A stretch of DNA of 64,000 bases from Candolleomyces eurysporus. Its lineage: Eukaryota > Basidiomycota > Agaricomycetes > Agaricales > Psathyrellaceae. A model generated the notes under the pieces. It saw nothing but the letters and a program-made list of their open reading frames with translations, did no database searches and was not told the DNA's origin. Shown here in pieces: positions 60,990 to 64,000 of this stretch (within the stretch, counting starts at the first letter, position 1; each line of letters opens with the position of its first letter). Both the position numbers and the translations under genes were made by a program. Location: positions 29,763-93,762 of the forward strand of contig JANBPK010000938.1 of the NCBI GenBank assembly GCA_027579435.1. The letters run 5' to 3'.

Positions 60990-61061
60990 AGTGGAGAAAG
61001 ACAAGGGGGAAATGGAAGATACTCTAGCAGGCTATGCTGAGTGAGATACGACAGACTCATC

Positions 61062-61068
61062 TTATATA
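61062..61068 (-). promoter_or_regulatory. TATA box of the large subtelomeric gene
   Basis: TATATAA on the minus strand, 73 bp upstream of the ATG at 60989. Its presence argues that this gene is, or recently was, transcribed. Confidence 0.6.
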
Positions 61069-61324
61069 TGCTTTTACCAACGAATTGCCTCATTAAAGTC
61101 TACGCCAGACTCGGACATGGTGCTGTCAAGAGTCGGTGTTCTGCCCTACCCGTTGGGGCGACGCTGACTCGCTCTTTTCCCTTTCATGATAGAGGTTGGC
61201 TGTCGCTTTGGGACGTTTCAATGCATACTCCTTGCCTCGCCGAAAGATTACAATTGGAACTTGCGTTCAAACAGTCATCAGACTTCGGAACTGAATTGAA
61301 AAACACGTTGAGTGGAGCACAAGG

Positions 61325-62290
61325 TCAATACATGGAGGCATGAGGCGTATGATAGCACTAAGGCTATGTTTCAACCCTTATTTTTGGACAAATGAATGAA
61401 GTTTTCACGACTCCATGTTGAAGGTTTTTGGTGCAGTTGGCGAGTTGGCACTTCCGAACCGAACACGCGTTTGAATAAGAAAGGCTTGTTGGGTTTGCCA
61501 CAGGGTTTTGGAATAGAGCCACAAGATGTATCTTAACGTCGTGGCCATCTCTCTTTAGACAGATGAGCGAAGCTGTTGGCGCTTTGACACGACCCTGTAC
61601 AGTATTTGAAATTGTTAAGTCGCCGACTCCGCGGAGAAACTGTCCCCCGAGGGCACGTTGAATTCGCCACAGGGTCTTGATTGAAACCACGAGGCGTAAT
61701 TAGCATCGTGTCTGTCTCTTGCCGCAAGATTTGGACAAAGTAGCCTAATCGTCGACTCCCTCTTGACATGACCTCCACAGTCTCTGGAATTGTCAAGTAG
61801 CCGGTTTGCTGAACAATGCTATTCTAGCGGCACATTCTATCTGTCACAAAGTCCCTGAATGAAGCCACAAGACGTATTTTCGCATTGTGGCCATATCTCA
61901 TTACTCAAATTAGTGAAGCTGTTGACGCTTTGACGTGATCCTCCCAATCTTCAAGTCGCCGACTCCGCGGAGAAACCCTCTTTCAAAGACACATTATATT
62001 GATCACATAGTGCCTGCATGGAAGCACGAGGCGTATTTCAGCATTCTGGCTGTCTCTTGACACAGAATTTGGGCAAGTGGGCAGAGTCGTCGATTCCTTG
62101 AACTGATTCTATTCAGTCTCCAGAGTTGGGAAATGCAAAGGGAGAGTGCCCTTTCCGAACTGCACATGTGTTTGAACAACGTTCTGAAAGCGCATTCAAA
62201 GATGCGTTGAATTGGTCACAAGGTCCTTAAAAGGAACCACGAGGCGTTTTATAGCATTGTGGCAACGCCGCTCAACACGATTTTTGGACA
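61325..62290. repeat. Degenerate subtelomeric repeat, about six units of 165-210 bp
   Basis: A phrase like GAAACCACGAGGCGTATTTTAGCATTGTGGC recurs near 61330, 61517, 61682, 61862, 62027 and 62236. It is followed in most units by TTTTTGGACAAATGAACAGAG-like text and a GTCGCCGACTCCGCGGAGAA segment (61618 and 61957). Units are strongly diverged and differ in length. No coding frame runs through them. Confidence 0.75.
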
Positions 62291-62597
62291 AATGAACAGA
62301 GTCGTCAACTTCTGTTTGGAATCATTGTCCACAGTCGCAAATTTTGTAAAGCGGAGTTGTCGACCCTTTGAAACCAATCTCTAGAGTTGGGAAGTGCAAA
62401 GACAAAGTGCCATTCTCTAGCCAAACATGTGTTTGAACGCCACTGTATCGGGTTGGAATCTACGAAGTAATACGGGTGGGACTTGTACTTTTGCTCTGCG
62501 TAGGGGTCCTTGCTGAGTAACCGTCTCATCGTGTTCCAAAGCCTGGCCCCTACAAATACCTGAGCCTTTCGTGCAACTTCCTCACACAACCGCCCCC

Positions 62598-62812
62598 AGA
62601 ACTCGTTCAACATCTATTTTCACTACCACCTCAAGCTCGCTGTCACTATCTCGTTCAACATCTATCGTAGCTGTTCATCACCACTACCCACAAATCCCGC
62701 TCAACATCTATCATAGTTCGTCACTACCGCTTCCAGATCTCGTTCAGCATCTATCAACGCTCGGCGGCACTACCACCCAAGGGCTCGTTCAACCTCTATC
62801 ATATCGGTACGT
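62598..62812. repeat. Imperfect 45-55-bp repeat around CTCGTTCAACATCTATC
   Basis: Five copies of CTCGTTCAACATCTAT-like sequence near 62603, 62650, 62699, 62743 and 62791, each followed by a CACTACC-containing spacer. It lies in the C/T-rich leader region of the telomere-proximal gene. Confidence 0.7.
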
Positions 62813-63128
62813 CTTTTTCTTCGTTGTAATCGAAGACTACAGACTCCACCTTCGCGACGCTGAGAAGAACTGCCAGTGTCCCGACTACGGGAGTACGAGC
62901 CAACCGTGTTGCGCGTTGAAAGTTGTTCCCCACGTTGAAGGTACGTCGTTCATGTCCCTGGTTACTTGATGAATATTGACGTCAACTATCAGATCTGTTC
63001 TGTCTCATTCAAGTTACACCCCACTCCTGTACGTACTCAATACTTTACGCTACTCGACGACTATTGATATGACCACTGGCAGATCCGTCCGCTCAAGCCA
63101 CCACATTTTTTGTTGCCTCTCCTCTGCT

Positions 63129-64000
63129 ATGCCGTCCCATACACCTGCTAGCGCCCTCGTGAAGCTCTATTTCGCTCTCCGGGGTGCTCCCTGGAACTTC
63201 ACGCGGTGGCAAGAAATTACCGATGTCCACCATGGCCTGAATCCAGAGAAGGACGAGCATCTGCCGCCTCAACTAACGAGGGACGAAGTCACTTCGATCC
63301 TCTCCTATTTCAGTCAGTACGCTGCATTGGGTAGCGAAGATGCGAAGATCAAGTTCGCTTCCAAGGCAAGGAAAAAGGGAAAAGACTCAGTTCCTGGGCG
63401 CGGATTCTGGACAACCTGGGTCAACAAGCGCTATAACACTCGATGGAAGATCAACGGTCGTATTGCGAAGATTTTCTCCTCGCTTGGAATTCACCCCGAA
63501 CAAATCACCGCTGAGATTCGCGAGTCCACCCCACCGTCAAGCGCTAGCTATCTTCCTATTGCTCTTGACATCATTGGACGAGATATATTTGGCCCTGAAG
63601 CTCTCGATTCAAACCAGATGCTGCTCATGAGGCTACGGGAGCCTGCCTTGATTCTCGCTCAACGTGCCTGGGTTCTCGAATGTAGATCGATTATTCCAAG
63701 AAGGGTCAAGGTGGAGAAGATGAGAGAAAAGGCTGAGACTCTACTATCAGGTTTGTCGTTATAATTTGCCAGATCTCTACGAGGTTTACAAGTAACTTGA
63801 CAGAACTCGATACGGGAAACGTTACGGTCCAACGGATCAATCAAGCAATTCGAGCTGTCGCTAACTTCGAGAAGGCAATTGCGGCATTGCTCACTGAAGA
63901 TCACGCTGCGACTCTCTTAGGGTTAGGGTTAGGGTTAGGGTTAGGGTTAGGGTTAGGGTTAGGGTTAGGGTTAGGGTTAGGGTTAGGGTTAGGGTTAGGG
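63129..64000 (+). CDS. Telomere-proximal gene truncated by the TTAGGG array
   Basis: Exon 1 is 63129-63750 (ATG at 63129), the intron 63751-63803 (53 nt), and exon 2 runs from 63804 in frame through ATLL into the telomere repeat, where it reads Leu-Gly without a stop to the window end. About 245 residues precede the repeat. The protein is helical and basic in the middle (KFASKARKKGKDS, TTWVNKRYNTRWKINGRIAK), without a recognised domain. Several good splice-like GTACGT...CAG pairs lie upstream (62811-63082), so the leader probably has introns; those exons do not continue the frame. The normal 3' end has been lost, presumably by chromosome breakage and telomere addition. A functional copy may exist at another chromosome end. 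Confidence 0.65.
63917..64000. repeat. Telomere, 14 copies of TTAGGG
   Basis: Uninterrupted TTAGGG from 63917 to the last base. The G-rich strand runs 5'->3' towards the window end, so this is a right chromosome terminus in this orientation and not an interstitial tract facing inward. Confidence 0.98.

Noticed and set aside
57900..64000. Telomere-linked RecQ helicase gene
   Set aside because: Common at fungal ends, but neither subtelomeric protein has helicase motifs such as a Walker A GKT/S or DEAH box.

Overview
This window is the right-hand end of a chromosome from a filamentous basidiomycete, most likely a mushroom-forming agaricomycete. It closes with 14 copies of TTAGGG (63917-64000). 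The genes have many 48-65 nt GT-AG introns. The protein families (F-box proteins with a beta-propeller-like tail, polytopic membrane proteins of the agaricomycete type, an HMG-box factor with a long insertion in the box) fit that group. There are no operons, rRNA or tRNA genes that I can see.

Layout. 1-1452 holds the 5' two-exon part of a centrosomin/Mto1-type gene (CM1 motif), running off the left edge. 1.56-4 kb is a scrap yard of F-box gene fragments. 4986-7051 and 9527-11006 are two intact multi-pass membrane protein genes of unknown function. 14-28.3 kb is a tandemly expanded and decaying F-box family, all on the minus strand: two intact members (17105-18935 and 26426-28272) and several broken ones, with duplicated 5' flanks between them. 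A small tail-anchored-type gene (23896-24531) and its spacer were duplicated as a block to 28.6-30.5 kb, where the gene has decayed. 30843-32479 is a four-exon RBR (RING-IBR-RING2) E3 ubiquitin ligase of RNF216 type. 32.5-41 kb is gene-poor, with one small tail-anchored-type gene at 36090-36473. 41062-42737 is an HMG-box transcription factor.

Subtelomere. From about 48.8 kb the DNA changes character. It holds a wrecked copy of the splicing factor PRP6 (48773-50195), an unidentified exon-like relic, and a wrecked plus-strand copy (52635-55091) of the CM1 gene that opens the window. These are followed by AT-rich hairpins, a 20-bp palindrome, a G-rich stretch, a 19-bp minisatellite and two clusters of hairpin-forming repeats built on a GTCGAC core. 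The two hairpin clusters flank a possible 87-residue gene (56780-57080). Then come a large unrecognised gene (58206-60989, about 874 residues), degenerate repeats of about 180 bp (61330-62290), and a gene (63129 onward) whose open reading frame runs straight into the telomere repeat.

Assembly note. Nearly every N sits at the edge of a homopolymer. In each of the three intact genes that contain one, dropping the N restores a single reading frame across all exons, so these genes should be treated as intact. Gene models were spliced by eye from GT-AG sites, phase and, for families, alignment between copies in the window; no transcript data were available.
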